NCBI GenBank assembly: GCA_033026295.1 | Contig: CM065176.1 | Coordinates: forward strand, 7,915,945 to 7,979,944 | Reading direction: 5' to 3' | DNA from: Channa striata | Lineage: Eukaryota; Chordata; Actinopteri; Anabantiformes; Channidae | Length of the DNA: 64,000 nucleotides | Part shown: piece after piece, positions 11,839 to 23,400 of the stretch | Layout of the letters: each line of letters begins with the position of its first letter | How positions within the stretch are numbered: position 1 is the stretch's first letter | Notes under the pieces: generated by a model | The model's input: only the letters and a program-made list of their open reading frames with translations | Told to the model about the DNA's origin: nothing | Databases searched by the model: none | Program-made: the position numbers and the translations under genes

Positions 11839-12003
11839 AGGTGAAGAGTGTAAGAACTGAGGGGACAACTGTGGCCAGCCCGCCTGCACATATGTCACCA
11901 CAGGTTGCCGGTGTTTACGCCGTGAATAAAGGTGCCTTCAGCCAGGCCCCATGAGGACGTGATGGTACAACACGGTAGTTTGGGGCGAGTGAATCGACTG
12001 AAA
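11839..12003. repeat. right inverted terminal repeat of the DIRS-like element (5' end of the element)
   Basis: This is the inverted counterpart of the left repeat. Recognisable complementary runs include aactgaggggacaactgtgg and gaataaaggtgccttcagcc. The outer edge gcgagtgaatcgactg (11985-12000) recurs inverted at about 10261-10274. Confidence 0.65.
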
Positions 12004-14735
12004 GGGAACTTCCCATACAAGGAGGTGTGAGTTTCACTGTGTAAGATGATGTGTGTGAGGAGTTTGACACTAGGATTATGTTTTCACATATATCTCTACT
12101 GAAGGAGGAATTCTTTTCTTGTGCTTACCTTAAATCCCACTTTAGGTCATGCACAAAGTAGGATTTAAGACATTATAAATATCTGGACAGGAAGCAGAGT
12201 TGGATTTAAGTTTCAGAAGGGTGCTGTTATGATGATATTTATTTTTGTTTCTTAAAATGTGTCAATGTCCAGTATACCTAAAAATATATTTAATTGTGGA
12301 CTGGACATTGCAAGAAAAAGACAGGACATTATACAACAAATGTTTTATTTCTTTATCAAAAAAAAATGTCTTGAGCACACTGCTAATAGTTGTTGCCTTT
12401 GCTGGTTCAGACAGTCTGGGCTAATGTTCCCCATCACTTGTTTTATGACTGTGTGCTCCAGGCTTTTCATTGCATTTGTTGGTGCACAGGAAACACCTTT
12501 TTGTTTTCTTTTATATTTTAGAATTGTAGTACACAGCTTATACACACAATCATTTGTGTCTAATTTCAAAATAAATGCAAAAGTGCTTTTGATTCAGGTT
12601 GTCCAAAATATGCTCTCACACACAAGCGTGTGAAAAGCATTTTTTCTTCTAAAAGCCTGCAATATCATCCTACATTGGCTGTCAGATCGCTGTCCTCTAA
12701 CATAACTGTCCTGTAGCAAGCTCAGTGATTCTTGTAAATGTTCATGATCATAAGAACCCCGAGTCAAGGACAAACAAACGTTACGTGTACACTGAAGCTG
12801 TTCGTGCAGTCGATCAAGAACGAACACGTGGGCAGACTGTGAATTTGAGTATAACGTACTCCAAAGAGTGTCATCAAGTTTTGATGTAACTGATTGTGTT
12901 GCAGCCGGGTATAAAACAAGAACAATGACTTTGCCCTGTGCTCATAAAGTCATCCATTGTGCCTCTGTCTTTTTAAAATCCAATAGTTAATTACAATGTG
13001 TTGATCTTTATGGAGAACATTTGGAACCATAGATTCGTTTGTTCTTTTACCGTCTTATTTTGTTTGTACATTTCTACCTCGTTCACTTCACATCACATTG
13101 TTTGGTGGCTATAGGAACGTTTTATTTTCTTACTTAATTTTATTCATTTCCAAGATCTCAGAGGGCAATAACATTCAAGTAAAGCTTTTTCTGGTGGATA
13201 TCAGTTGTCATCATTACATCAAACATGTTTACCCACAGCAAAACGTCCATCTGTGGGGAAAGCAACGCTGTCCGATGCATTTTCCTTTCCCTTATTTTAC
13301 TCCTTACAGTATACATTATATTTTATCTATTGGACCTGCTGGTGTTATTATCTCCCGGCCCTGTTGTTGATTTCCAGTGCCTCATTTGCATTATTATCCC
13401 CTGTAGAGCTGTAAACCTCTTAGATGCACCCAAGCACAATTCTGATAATTGGCCATTTTACTTAATTTCACATTAGTGGTAAGTTTCATTACATTCAATA
13501 AGTACAACGCACACAATGTTGTCATTTTTAGTCACGCCTGTAACTCAAAGTTGTATATACTGTACTCAAGGCGCAGCTAGTACTATGGCTGTACACTTTA
13601 TTTTTATATCCCACCTGGGAGGGAACAGAAGTCGTGGTATCTTTGCAGTAATTTTCATTCATAAACTCAATTAAACTCACTATAAGTGAGCATTTTAACT
13701 CTGGGCTTAAGGCTTGACACCAGTGTAATATCGCTTCAGAATCTGCATTTTCTTTATTTTCTTTCATTTAACGGTCATGACTAATGCTCTGTGAAAGGGA
13801 TTTTGCCTGCAGAATAAAGTCTTCAAATTAGAGCAAACTATAATTAAACAAACAAGAACCATGTTGTACTTTGTCCCCATGACTCATTTCAGGACTCGCA
13901 TCCTTTCTTGTCTTCTCCTCATCCCTCTCTGCTGCTGTACAGTAGCAAGGCTGTTCTGCTCCACGCTGATTGCCTCCTATTCCTGGGTGAGATCAGATGA
14001 ATGCCCACTAATAGGTTTTCAGTTTTATTCACTGAGCCCCTAGTACAGAATTAGAGGGATTTTCCGGGGGTAATTAATTGAAGTGTCCCTTTAAAGGGGA
14101 AGTATCTTTTGTCTTGATTTAGTGAGTGGAGTCATTAGCTGGAACCTCAATGGCAGAGGAACAGAGAGAGATTGAGGACTGGTGAGTCACACATTCCCAT
14201 TTGAGCGACAGGGTGTGTTCTCAGAAATGTATAGCAGGTCATCTTACCTGGAGTCAAATGACTCAAATGATGCATGGACGTTATTGTTAATTTTGCGTAT
14301 CCAGAGGAGATATGCATTGTAATGTAATCTAACAAAAAAGCAGAGGCAAAGGCAGCTTCAGTGACACAGATCAATTCCGTGTGGCCTTTAAAGTATGTGC
14401 CTGTCTGTGCGACTCTGTACTGTAGATGTTCGATTTTATCACGCGATTCGCATGAGTGCAAGTATATATGTTACGGCATCTGAATTTGACGCAGAGGTGC
14501 CGCTGCAGGAGGGATGACTTGAACTGCAGATGGCCCTTTTCCCTTTTCACCCATTTCCGAAAACCTTTTAAAGCCAAAAGCCAGCAGTGTCCTCCTCACC
14601 GCAGACCTTTGGCTGCTGCACTAATTGCGCAGCGCTCCATCAGACTGATGTCTGCTTACAGTGAGTCTTTTCTAAATTATTTCTTTTTATACCTGCGTCC
14701 TTTTTGTGCTGTGGACAGGTGGCACAATAAGACGC
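12004..14735. other. intronic sequence, no gene recognised
   Basis: AT-rich intron. Several overlapping open frames of 60-125 codons (for example 12259-12633 + and 13098-13476 +) show no domain, conserved motif or plausible codon pattern. I treat them as chance. Confidence 0.5.
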
Positions 14736-14737
14736 AC

Positions 14738-14830
14738 TGACCAGCCACAACGTTAATGCCACCTACTGCTACTATTATGAACTTATAAATGCTGATGTAT
14801 CATTAGAGCTTAGCCACCTGTCAGCACATA
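14738..14830. repeat. fragment of a dispersed fish repeat (gaccagccacaacgttaatg)
   Basis: The stretch gaccagccacaacgttaatg followed by ccacctactgct resembles the terminus of an abundant fish repeat that I know as gaccagccacaacattaaaa. It is only a fragment, and its boundaries are uncertain. Confidence 0.4.
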
Positions 14831-14974
14831 AAGTGGTTAAATTCAGCTACACCTTTACCATAGTATCAGTATTCTCAATGCAGCACTCATACTTTTCTAC
14901 TTTTAGTCCAAACGTAAATAACCTGCTTATTAATGTTGCTTGAGTAAAGTTGTACTTAATAGTGTAGTTGTCAA

Positions 14975-15385
14975 AAAAACATCCATCCGTCCATCCCTTC
15001 ATAATATTCAATGACTTATTGTTTCTGGGGTTGTGAGGAGCTTGAGCATGGTACACACTGGACAGGTCTGTCTCACAGTCTGTCTCACAGCCAACAGAGA
15101 GACACGTACACGACAGACAGACAGACAACCATTCACACTTGTAGTTCACACGTACGGACAGTTTAGAGTTACAGACCGACAGTAACATGCATGTCTTTGA
15201 ACTATAAGTGGAAACGTCACTAGTACAATATTCAAACTAGATTTGAGCTGGGGACGCTCAAGCTGTGGAGAACATTGCTCCAATATCTGCACTTTTTATT
15301 ACTGAGTTGATTGCATTTTGCCCAGGATGGGGCTGTGAAGCTGCGGTGCTGACCAGTGTCAATTAGTGTACAGCCCGCCACATGC
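14975..15385 (+). mobile_element. LINE-type 3' tail, probably L2/CR1-like
   Basis: The segment has the order seen in a very common fish LINE-derived tail: catccatccgtccatccc, then a tacacactggacaggtc block, gccaacagagagacac, accattcacactt, acggacagtttagagtta, catgcatgtctttgaact, and near the end gctgcggtgctgacca. It is diverged and interrupted. It contains no coding sequence. The class assignment is from memory. Confidence 0.55.
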
Positions 15386-15679
15386 TAAAATGTCTTGCAC
15401 ACTCTTGTTGGGTTCCAGTAACTGTCGGTCAGATAGTGGATTAGGTTAAAAATCTAACATGCACGATAAACATGTAATGCAAACATAATCCAAAATGCAG
15501 ATGCTTTTATTTGACCTAAAACTAACTTTAAATGGCAAGTTGGGAATGAAGGACATATGTGACATATAATGTCTTGCTTTCCTTAAAAAAGACACTATTA
15601 AATATAGGAATACAGAGTAAGATGATTCATGCACGATACACTGTATCGATTCAACCATGCACTTCTTTGTATGTTGCAT

Positions 15680-15682
15680 TGT

Positions 15683-15735
<53 letters not shown>
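15680..15735. repeat. compound microsatellite (GT)n(GA)n
   Basis: About 14 GT units run directly into about 14 GA units. The open frames over it, which encode alternating His-Thr or Ser-Leu on the minus strand, are artefacts of the repeat. Confidence 0.98.
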
Positions 15736-15736
<1 letters not shown>

Positions 15737-16340
15737 CATACTACAGTAATAACTACAGTTATTTGATGTTTATTTAAGATGTTTTCATTCACATTTTCTA
15801 AATCCAATGCTTTTGGGCTCCCAAACAATTTAATTTAGACATTGTCATGCTGATTTAAACAAAGCAATAAGCAGCATGTGGTTTCCTCATTGAGGAAATA
15901 TTTCAAATGAAATTATCTTCAAAGGAAACTTAAACAGCATGCGGTTCCTCTGGATGCAATGTTATCAAGACTTGTTTCAACTGTATAGACACTTAGCAGC
16001 ATCTCAATTTCTTCTGCTTTGTACTTTAAGACTTACATTTATGCATTTGAGTTTAACTGGCTCAACAGCCAGGTTAAATACATTTTACAAATGCATGTCT
16101 TTTCAGAAAACTTGCTAGATTAATTCCTTTGTGGGAAATTATCAGAAGGTGTGAAATACATTTTCACAGCATGTTTGCATCAATGTCAGTCATGAGTACT
16201 GCACAGTGTATACTGCACAGATTGATGACAATTTAATGGAAAAAAAACAGCATGATGTGCCTCAGCCCCCACAACTGCCTTTGTGCTCCTTCACATAGTT
16301 CCTTGTAGTTCCATTTACATTAAAATCTGCAGCCTGCTGG

Positions 16341-16450
16341 CCACATTATTAGGTACACCAGTACAACTCAGTGCAATCCACTAGAGCAGCTCTGCCATGA
16401 ATTCTATTTTTGCAAGGTTATAATTTGTCAGTTGTTAAAGTGCAACCATT
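16341..16450. repeat. fragment of a dispersed repeat (acattattaggtacacc)
   Basis: It starts with ccacattattaggtacacca, close to the terminus of the element at 42007-42733 (cactttattaggtacac), but the following sequence differs. It may be a related short element or a solo terminus. Confidence 0.4.
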
Positions 16451-19400
16451 AGACAGCTAAAAATGTATAATATAGACATTATTTGTTACATAATAACACA
16501 ATTAAAATGTGTTTTTAGAAATACTGTGTTTATTATTAAGGTCATAGGGAGTGATACTCCTTACTGGAGTCTGATTCCAGTATGACTTCAGTCCTATGTT
16601 TTCTGTTACTTCATTAATTCATTTAATTTGTTACCTATTAATTGCATAATAAGAGTTATAGTATTAAATATCACGAAACGAAGTATGTGTCAGAGAGGTG
16701 TTGTATTTAGTGATAGAATAAATCTTATTCAACATGGCGAGGTCCATACATCTTTCCACACATCTGTCATTGTCTGTAATGTGTCTCTTAATAGCTGGCA
16801 TACTTCCTGCATAAAATCCAGCGTGAGAGGTTGTGATCATTCATTCAAATAGCTCCCTATGGTGTTGGATTTTAATAAGTTGCCTTAAGCCTTCAGTCCA
16901 TATTCCTTAGTCTTGTTAAGATAAAAGTCTTACCTTCTGATTGAACCTTGGCAAAGAAACTCACTCTTTAAGCCAAGTGTAAAACGGTGTGTCAGATAGG
17001 ACACACCGAATCCAAATACTGCTTTTACTGAGTTACTGTGAAATTGCTAATGGTACAGTGGCCACCAACTTTTTGGCCAGCCCACGTTGGATAAGCACAT
17101 GCACTGGCTAACCTTCTAAAGTTCTGCAAATGCATTTTTAGAATTTGTTTTTATGTGCCCACACTATTTCCCAAATCCAAGTTCATACAATCCACCTACC
17201 ACTGAAGTGTGAAGATACTTTCTGTCATCCCCACCCCCCCGTCCCGGTGGAATATCCTCTGCTCCCGCAGAGTTTCTGTGGATGTGTGTGGAGACTGCCT
17301 TTGTGGAAGTGGCCAACATTTCTCTATGGCAGCTTCAGCTGCACGAGCGTGCTGAGCCGCATCACACATGACCTGCTGTCTAATTGTGCACACACGGAGA
17401 TGATTAATTAAGCTTAAGGAAACAAAAGCAATATTTGATCGCTTCCATGCCTTCTCGGATTAATGACTTATTTTTTGAAATGATCTTTTTTCGGGGGATG
17501 GGGGAGGGTGTTTGGTCGCTCTAGCACAGCATTAGAAGTCTGAAACATTTGGACATGTCTGGTGGCATCACAGCCGCAGGGTAATAATTAGATTTACTTT
17601 AATGATGATGGGATCATGTGGTGTGACTCCTGAAGTTTTCCCTTAATCAGTACACCCTAGGTTGTTATTGAGTTTGCTGATTACTGTTGCAACTGTGCTC
17701 TCTGCACAGCTGAGTCAACAGCTTTGATGCCTTTTGAACCACCCACCATCTCCTTCATTTTGTTGTCTTTGAATGCATTTTCTGTCTTTTTCCAGTTTTG
17801 TCTTCCGTCAGATTTCATCAAGTTAGATTCTATAAATCTTAAAGTCTATCTTCCTTTTTCTTCTTTTTTTAAAATGATTTGAGTTTATACATGTGGATAA
17901 TGCACTCCCCTGCTTTGTTTGGGGTCATTAGAGGAGGTGGTTCAGCTCGTCATTATGCACCGTGGACTGTCCACCAGCCTTAGGGCATGACATTTGGCTC
18001 CACTAGAGGACCTGTAGCATTCATTATGCAAGTCAGAAATATGCAAATACAGGCCTGACCGAAGTCAACTATGGAGGGGAAACCCTGATGAAAATCTCAA
18101 ATTATATAGTTTTGCTGTACAGTAAAAGCATGATATTTGTGACTGGCAGAAAAATGGATTCAAATACACTGAAACAATGATAATAGTAATGAATTGGCAA
18201 TCTCATAGTAAATGATGCACTAGTTTAGTTAGTTTTACAATGTTTGTGATGGCAGCTGCATGATTGACATGTTAGTGGTGTTTGCATGTTCTGCTGTGTC
18301 TGTAGCCTCTTTGAGATATGAGCTGTCCAGAGTTGCTCTTTCACACCTGTAGTGCACATCAGGAGATTATCCCCGTGAGATGCTTGTTAGGAAATACTGG
18401 TTATTGGTTTTGGCAAGGGGTGGTGTCTGGGTAGAGTTTGTGGGGGGTTGTACATGATGCAAAATAAATGCCCCAGAAAAAAGAAGATAATAATCGACTG
18501 GGTCTTGTGCTTTTTCATAAATGTGTAGGTCTGCCCTTACCAACAGAAGGTAATGAGTTTTGTCACCTCTCCAGTTTGCCATTGTTATTATCTTTTGTTG
18601 AAATGTGCATTCTTCGCCGCCAGGTGTATTTGTTTGCTTTCATGGCAATTGCAGAATATAGACATCATCAACATGCACAACTATCCAGATAATTACCTGC
18701 TCTATTCACACATGCTCTCAATTTGATGTAATCCAAACTTTGTACTTGGGATCTTGCTGGGTACACTCCACATAATGTTCAAGAACTGAGTCGTTTGCAT
18801 TCTCCCATCCATTTTATTATTGGTTATTATTAGTAAAAAGTACACGTGACTAAATAATTTGTGTGAACTAACAATGCTTAATGAATTTAGAGTAACAATC
18901 TGCTGTTGTCACTGCAGTTCCTGAAACAGCTTGATAGAACTACATTTGTAGTTTATATGCCCAACAGTAAAATAAATACACAAGTATGTCTGTTTTATCT
19001 TTATTCTAGAAATGTGACTGATAAAGAAACAAAAAAACATAGCAGGAATGCATCTCTTCTGCTGTAGGGTGTGCTCCAGAAAAACAACAGGCACATTAGA
19101 ATGAAGGGTTAGGAAGTAATTTTGACTTGACTATGTCAAGTAGTTCTGATTTGAACCATGTGAAGTGGTCCATCAGGGCACAATATTCATTCTGATGTAA
19201 GAAATGACACATGGAGAGAGGTCTTCTGCTTTAATATCAGTATATTTTCACACAAATATACGACTTTACTGCTATGATTCATGCTTACATTGGAGCATTG
19301 TAAGAGTAAAATACAAGGATACAAACTATGCATGTCATATTATTCCTGCCTTGCATTCACTTACTTTATTGTTCTATTTTTCTTTACCGGTGACTTAATG

Positions 19401-20395
19401 CAATTCATTTATTTTTTCAATTATCAAGTTAAGATGTGATTTCATTATGAAGCTTTGATTGTCATTGTAGACTGGAAATGTTTGCCAGGTTCTCCTATTC
19501 ATTAGCTTGTGTGTTATTTATATTCTCATTAGTCAGTCATTTAATATTCTCATTAGCAAATGTGTCACTGGTATGTGGAGATGAAAGCAAAAACTGGCCT
19601 CCTGTCAATCAACTTCTTTAACTTGTGCACAGGAACAACCACCAGCACAAATGTGCTGCTATCATTTCCGTAAGTATTTCACCTACTCTTTAGTCTATAT
19701 GCAGTGTGTATCCCAGTGATATTTTAACTTTTCATAAGATGCTGAATGACTGCATTTTGTTCTTCCCTTCTTTGTGGATTACATTGTATTGTATACAACA
19801 TGAATTATCTAGCTTTTGCCAATGGTCCAGCTGTGGCCTGGGCAAACACTGGCTGGGAAGATAGAATGGAGAAACTGCATTGTAAAGGAGACAGGAAAGG
19901 GCAGCTGGAGAGTTTCTCTCCATTCATTTGACTTTCAGCTCCGAGCTCATTATCTCATATTTAGTTTCCGCGCAGCGCAGTCTCCAGAACAGCTTTCCAC
20001 ATCTCCGGCTTCAGCCGCTGCTGTTATTGCATGGAAATTAACTAATTTAGAAAAGTTTTACCACTAGTTGAATGGTAGAACTTTGGGCAAAACAAAGGTT
20101 CCTGGCTGTAAATAAAGTCTCATCAATAATAATGTGTACTAAAAAAATATGAAAATGTGAAAAATGAAATCATGAATCACCTACTTCTGCCACTGTGCAT
20201 ATGTGTCACTTGTTTGTTGAAAGCCAACTTTTAAAAATAACATTTTATGGAAAAAGCGCTAAAACAACAAAGTTATTTCCATTTTAATAAAAAAAAACTC
20301 TGAAAACAGCTTAAGACACCATTGTATTTTTGTAAAGTTAAATTGAACTGCACAGTAGATTGTTACTAAATGTAAATCAAATACTGATGGCCAAA
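16451..20395. other. intronic sequence, no gene recognised
   Basis: AT-rich intron. A G-rich patch lies at 17493-17509 (three G runs). No transposon, RNA gene or exon was recognised. Confidence 0.5.
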
Positions 20396-20396
20396 A

Positions 20397-20441
<45 letters not shown>
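20396..20441. repeat. (AAT)n trinucleotide microsatellite
   Basis: About 15 uninterrupted AAT/ATA units. The minus-strand poly-isoleucine frame over it is an artefact. Confidence 0.97.
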
Positions 20442-20454
20442 CATAGAGAGCGGT

Positions 20455-20496
20455 TACTAAGGAGCTGGCAGACTTCATCCTGCCAGATCCTTAGTA
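20455..20496. other. near-perfect 17-bp hairpin
   Basis: TACTAAGGAGCTGGCAG is followed by the 8-base loop acttcatc and then CTGCCAGATCCTTAGTA; 16 of 17 positions pair. It lies 13 bases after an (AAT)n tract. It is short for a microRNA precursor and may be a foldback or MITE trace. Function unknown. Confidence 0.8.
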
Positions 20497-23400
20497 TAAA
20501 GTCTGCATGATATATGCGTGAGCCCGTGCATGCAGCACACAGCTCTGTCCAGAATTGTGGGAATTGGAAGATTTATGTTTCCAGCATGTTTGGCGTATTT
20601 CCATAGAAACATGCTGCTTTCTATCACATGCTGAAAAATGCTGTTTCTGCCACGGCAGTCGAGTGATAGAACTTTATTTTAGATACACAGCTCTAATGTG
20701 CTGTTAGCATAGATTTCTATCATGTGCCTCCTGAATGCCTTGACCCTGCATTGGAACCAAGTGGACTTTCTCCTGTGACGATGCTTCTGTCTCCGATGAT
20801 TTCCCGCTGTCCGTTACATGTCTACAGCGTACAGTCCAGACATTGCATGTGGCTGATTTCTCCTGACATTGTCCGGGGTTCCTATGTGAAACAGTCTAGT
20901 GAAGACCCCAGAGATGTTGTGGTTCAGTCACGTAGAGATGGGGCAAAGTAACGGCGGTGTGCCAGAGAGATAGGCAACCAGGCAGGTAGGAAGGCAAACA
21001 GGTGAAGCCCATTGGAATAAATAAGCGGGCAAAGAGGCTGTGAAAGTGCTGATAGTGCTTTAAGAGATGACGGTATACAAATCACTTTAATAGGCTGGAG
21101 GGACTCAATGGGATCGGGCAGGTAAGGAACCAGCTATAAGTCAAGTGTAGAGCAGACTTACATACAAATGCAGATTGACACAAACTCACAGTGGTGATCA
21201 AGACATACCATAAAGCCCAGCGTTTCTTATCATTTCATCTTTTGAAGCCACACTGTAAAAAAATTATATCTTTTCCAAACTGCCATAAAATTGTCAAAAT
21301 CACACTACAAGTGGTCGGCCCATATTGTGGCACTAGCTCTTCAGTGTGTGTACAAGCAAACGTTGGAGAGTTTGAAAAAATAAGAGTCAGGGCGATTTAA
21401 ACAGCACCACTGCAGAAGATGTAAGAGAGCCATTTTAAACTGTGAGCGCAATGTAATTTTATCTAAAGAAAATCCGAAGAATTATCTCTGCGACATGACA
21501 GGTTTAACAAAAGACATGGAGACAAACGGACGCCAGCATCCGAGCCCGGCCGAATAGTGAAGTGGTAACATTAGGAAGGCAAAGCATGTAGAAAGGTAGA
21601 GTACAATGCAGCATTCAGTCAAATAGATCGCCGCGCTGCTGAAAGCTGCGGCACCACTGTCAGCCTAATGCCTAATAGACATGACTGCATGTAATTGCAG
21701 CTGAATTTTTAGACATGAGTGGGAAGAAAAAGCTGTATGAAAGCAAAAACCACAAGACAGAAGCACACGCTGCTCCTGTAACTGTACTCGTGAATAGTAG
21801 TCTCATTAACAACGAGCTGTGATGACAGGTGCATTAATTCTCCTTGTTACTTGAGCAAACTTTATTCAAATAATGCAGTTTAGCGTATTTAAATGTCTGT
21901 CCCTGTCCCAGTTCACCTTAATTTCAGTTTTCTTTATTTTTGTCATTATTACCAAGATATATGAAAATTATTAATCCAGTTATAAGTGGGGAAAAGGTAA
22001 GCTTTTTTTTTTTGGCTGACCCTTTGAAGGAATTGGTCTTGTGATCCCTCATTATTGTTTGCTTTGTAATAAGCAGATAAGACAAGGGCAATTGATTTTG
22101 AAATGTCCTTTAAATTAGCATCAGGGCACAAAGTATTGTGTGTTTTTTTTTATTATTTTTTTTTTATGTATGCCTCAGAGCTGAGCTTCAGTCGAAATGT
22201 GACCTATAGCTGAACAGATACAAATTGTGTTGACACAAAAGTGCTGTGTAAGGGTCTGAATATTCCAGCCATTCAGTATTGGTTCACAGCCTTGTCCCTT
22301 GTTTACAAAGATTTCTCCAGACCCTCTGAATCTTGATATCACATACCGAAGATTATGAAATTCTTCACAATTGTACGTTATTTTAAAATGATTGAAACAT
22401 TTGCCCACAGAGTGACAAACCTTGTCAGTTTCGACCATTGCTTTCTTTGTACCACTTCCAAGCAAAAATACTGTAGGTATCAAATCATCTGCAAATTTTT
22501 CTTTTATGTACTTTTACACAATGTTCCAACTTTTCAGAAAATTTACATTGAGTTTTTGTAAATCCAGACATGCAATATTAGGACTGCAAAAGGTGCTAGA
22601 GCAGCATGTGCAAGTTGACTCGAGGTTCTACTGTTTTCCTTCTTTCTTCATCATAAGAAATGATGAGTGTACATTTCCATGTATCTCTGCTACCACCGCT
22701 TCGCTACGTTCTGCCTCTCATGAATATGTGCTTGTAATTCATCATCATGTATCTCAGCCGTGTTGGTAAGGGACAGGATTATTCCTCTTTGAACTTCCTT
22801 TGATCTCATTCACACCTGAAAATAGAATGGATCTGTTCTTGGCCTTTTTCACTCACTTGTCTGAGTCTGATTAATAGAAATCCCATTTCAGCTTTTCAGA
22901 TATCCGTTGTACATGGTGAATAATTTTAAATGAAACTCCAGTCGTTCACACTCACACAGATACACTCTGATTCGTTGTGTATTTAGGTGTGTGTGTGTGC
23001 GCAAGCAAATACAGGAGACTCCCAACACCTTAGTAGCATCACATTTACCCTTTCTACTGTCTTGTGTATGTTCTCTTGCTCCGTCTGAGCTTTTCACACT
23101 GTGTCAGTTCCTTGGTGGCACCCACAGATCTGCCGGCCCCCACTGATTTCCCTTGGTATTTGAGGAAGGTATAGGCGTTAGCTGAGGCGCCATCATCGTG
23201 TCACACCAGTCCGTGCGATGAAATCACTCCACAACATGTGTATCTGTTTGTGCTTCCTTTTTCTGTGTCAGTCATTTTGGCTTTTCATGCGAGTGAGTTG
23301 TAGATGTTTTACCCCATGTGCTTCTTGTTTCTCTTCACCCTTTTTTCCTCTGACTGAAGACCGCACAAATGTGCAACCCATCACTTGACAGACATGCATC

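Larger units (their letters stand above)
9945..12003 (-). mobile_element. DIRS-like (tyrosine-recombinase) retrotransposon remnant
   Basis: The ends are long, imperfect inverted repeats: the left one spans about 9990-10160 and the right one 11839-11990. They share complementary runs such as ggcctggctgaag, cacctttatt, gcaacctgtggtga and cacagttgtcccctcagtt. A further segment at 10199-10278 contains, in order and inverted, the outer edge of the left end (ggttatagacataaccattc) and the outer edge of the right end (gtcgattcactcg). That is the internal complementary region typical of DIRS elements, which integrate through a circular intermediate with a tyrosine recombinase. A minus-strand ORF1 remnant lies between. 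Reverse transcriptase, RNase H, methyltransferase and recombinase regions are missing, so this is a deletion derivative. A SINE sits within it. Boundaries are good to roughly 10-20 bp. Confidence 0.7.

Noticed and set aside
17493..17509. G-quadruplex in gggggatgggggaggg
   Set aside because: Only three clear runs of three or more G, and the next run has two. It is weaker than the 37907-37930 motif.
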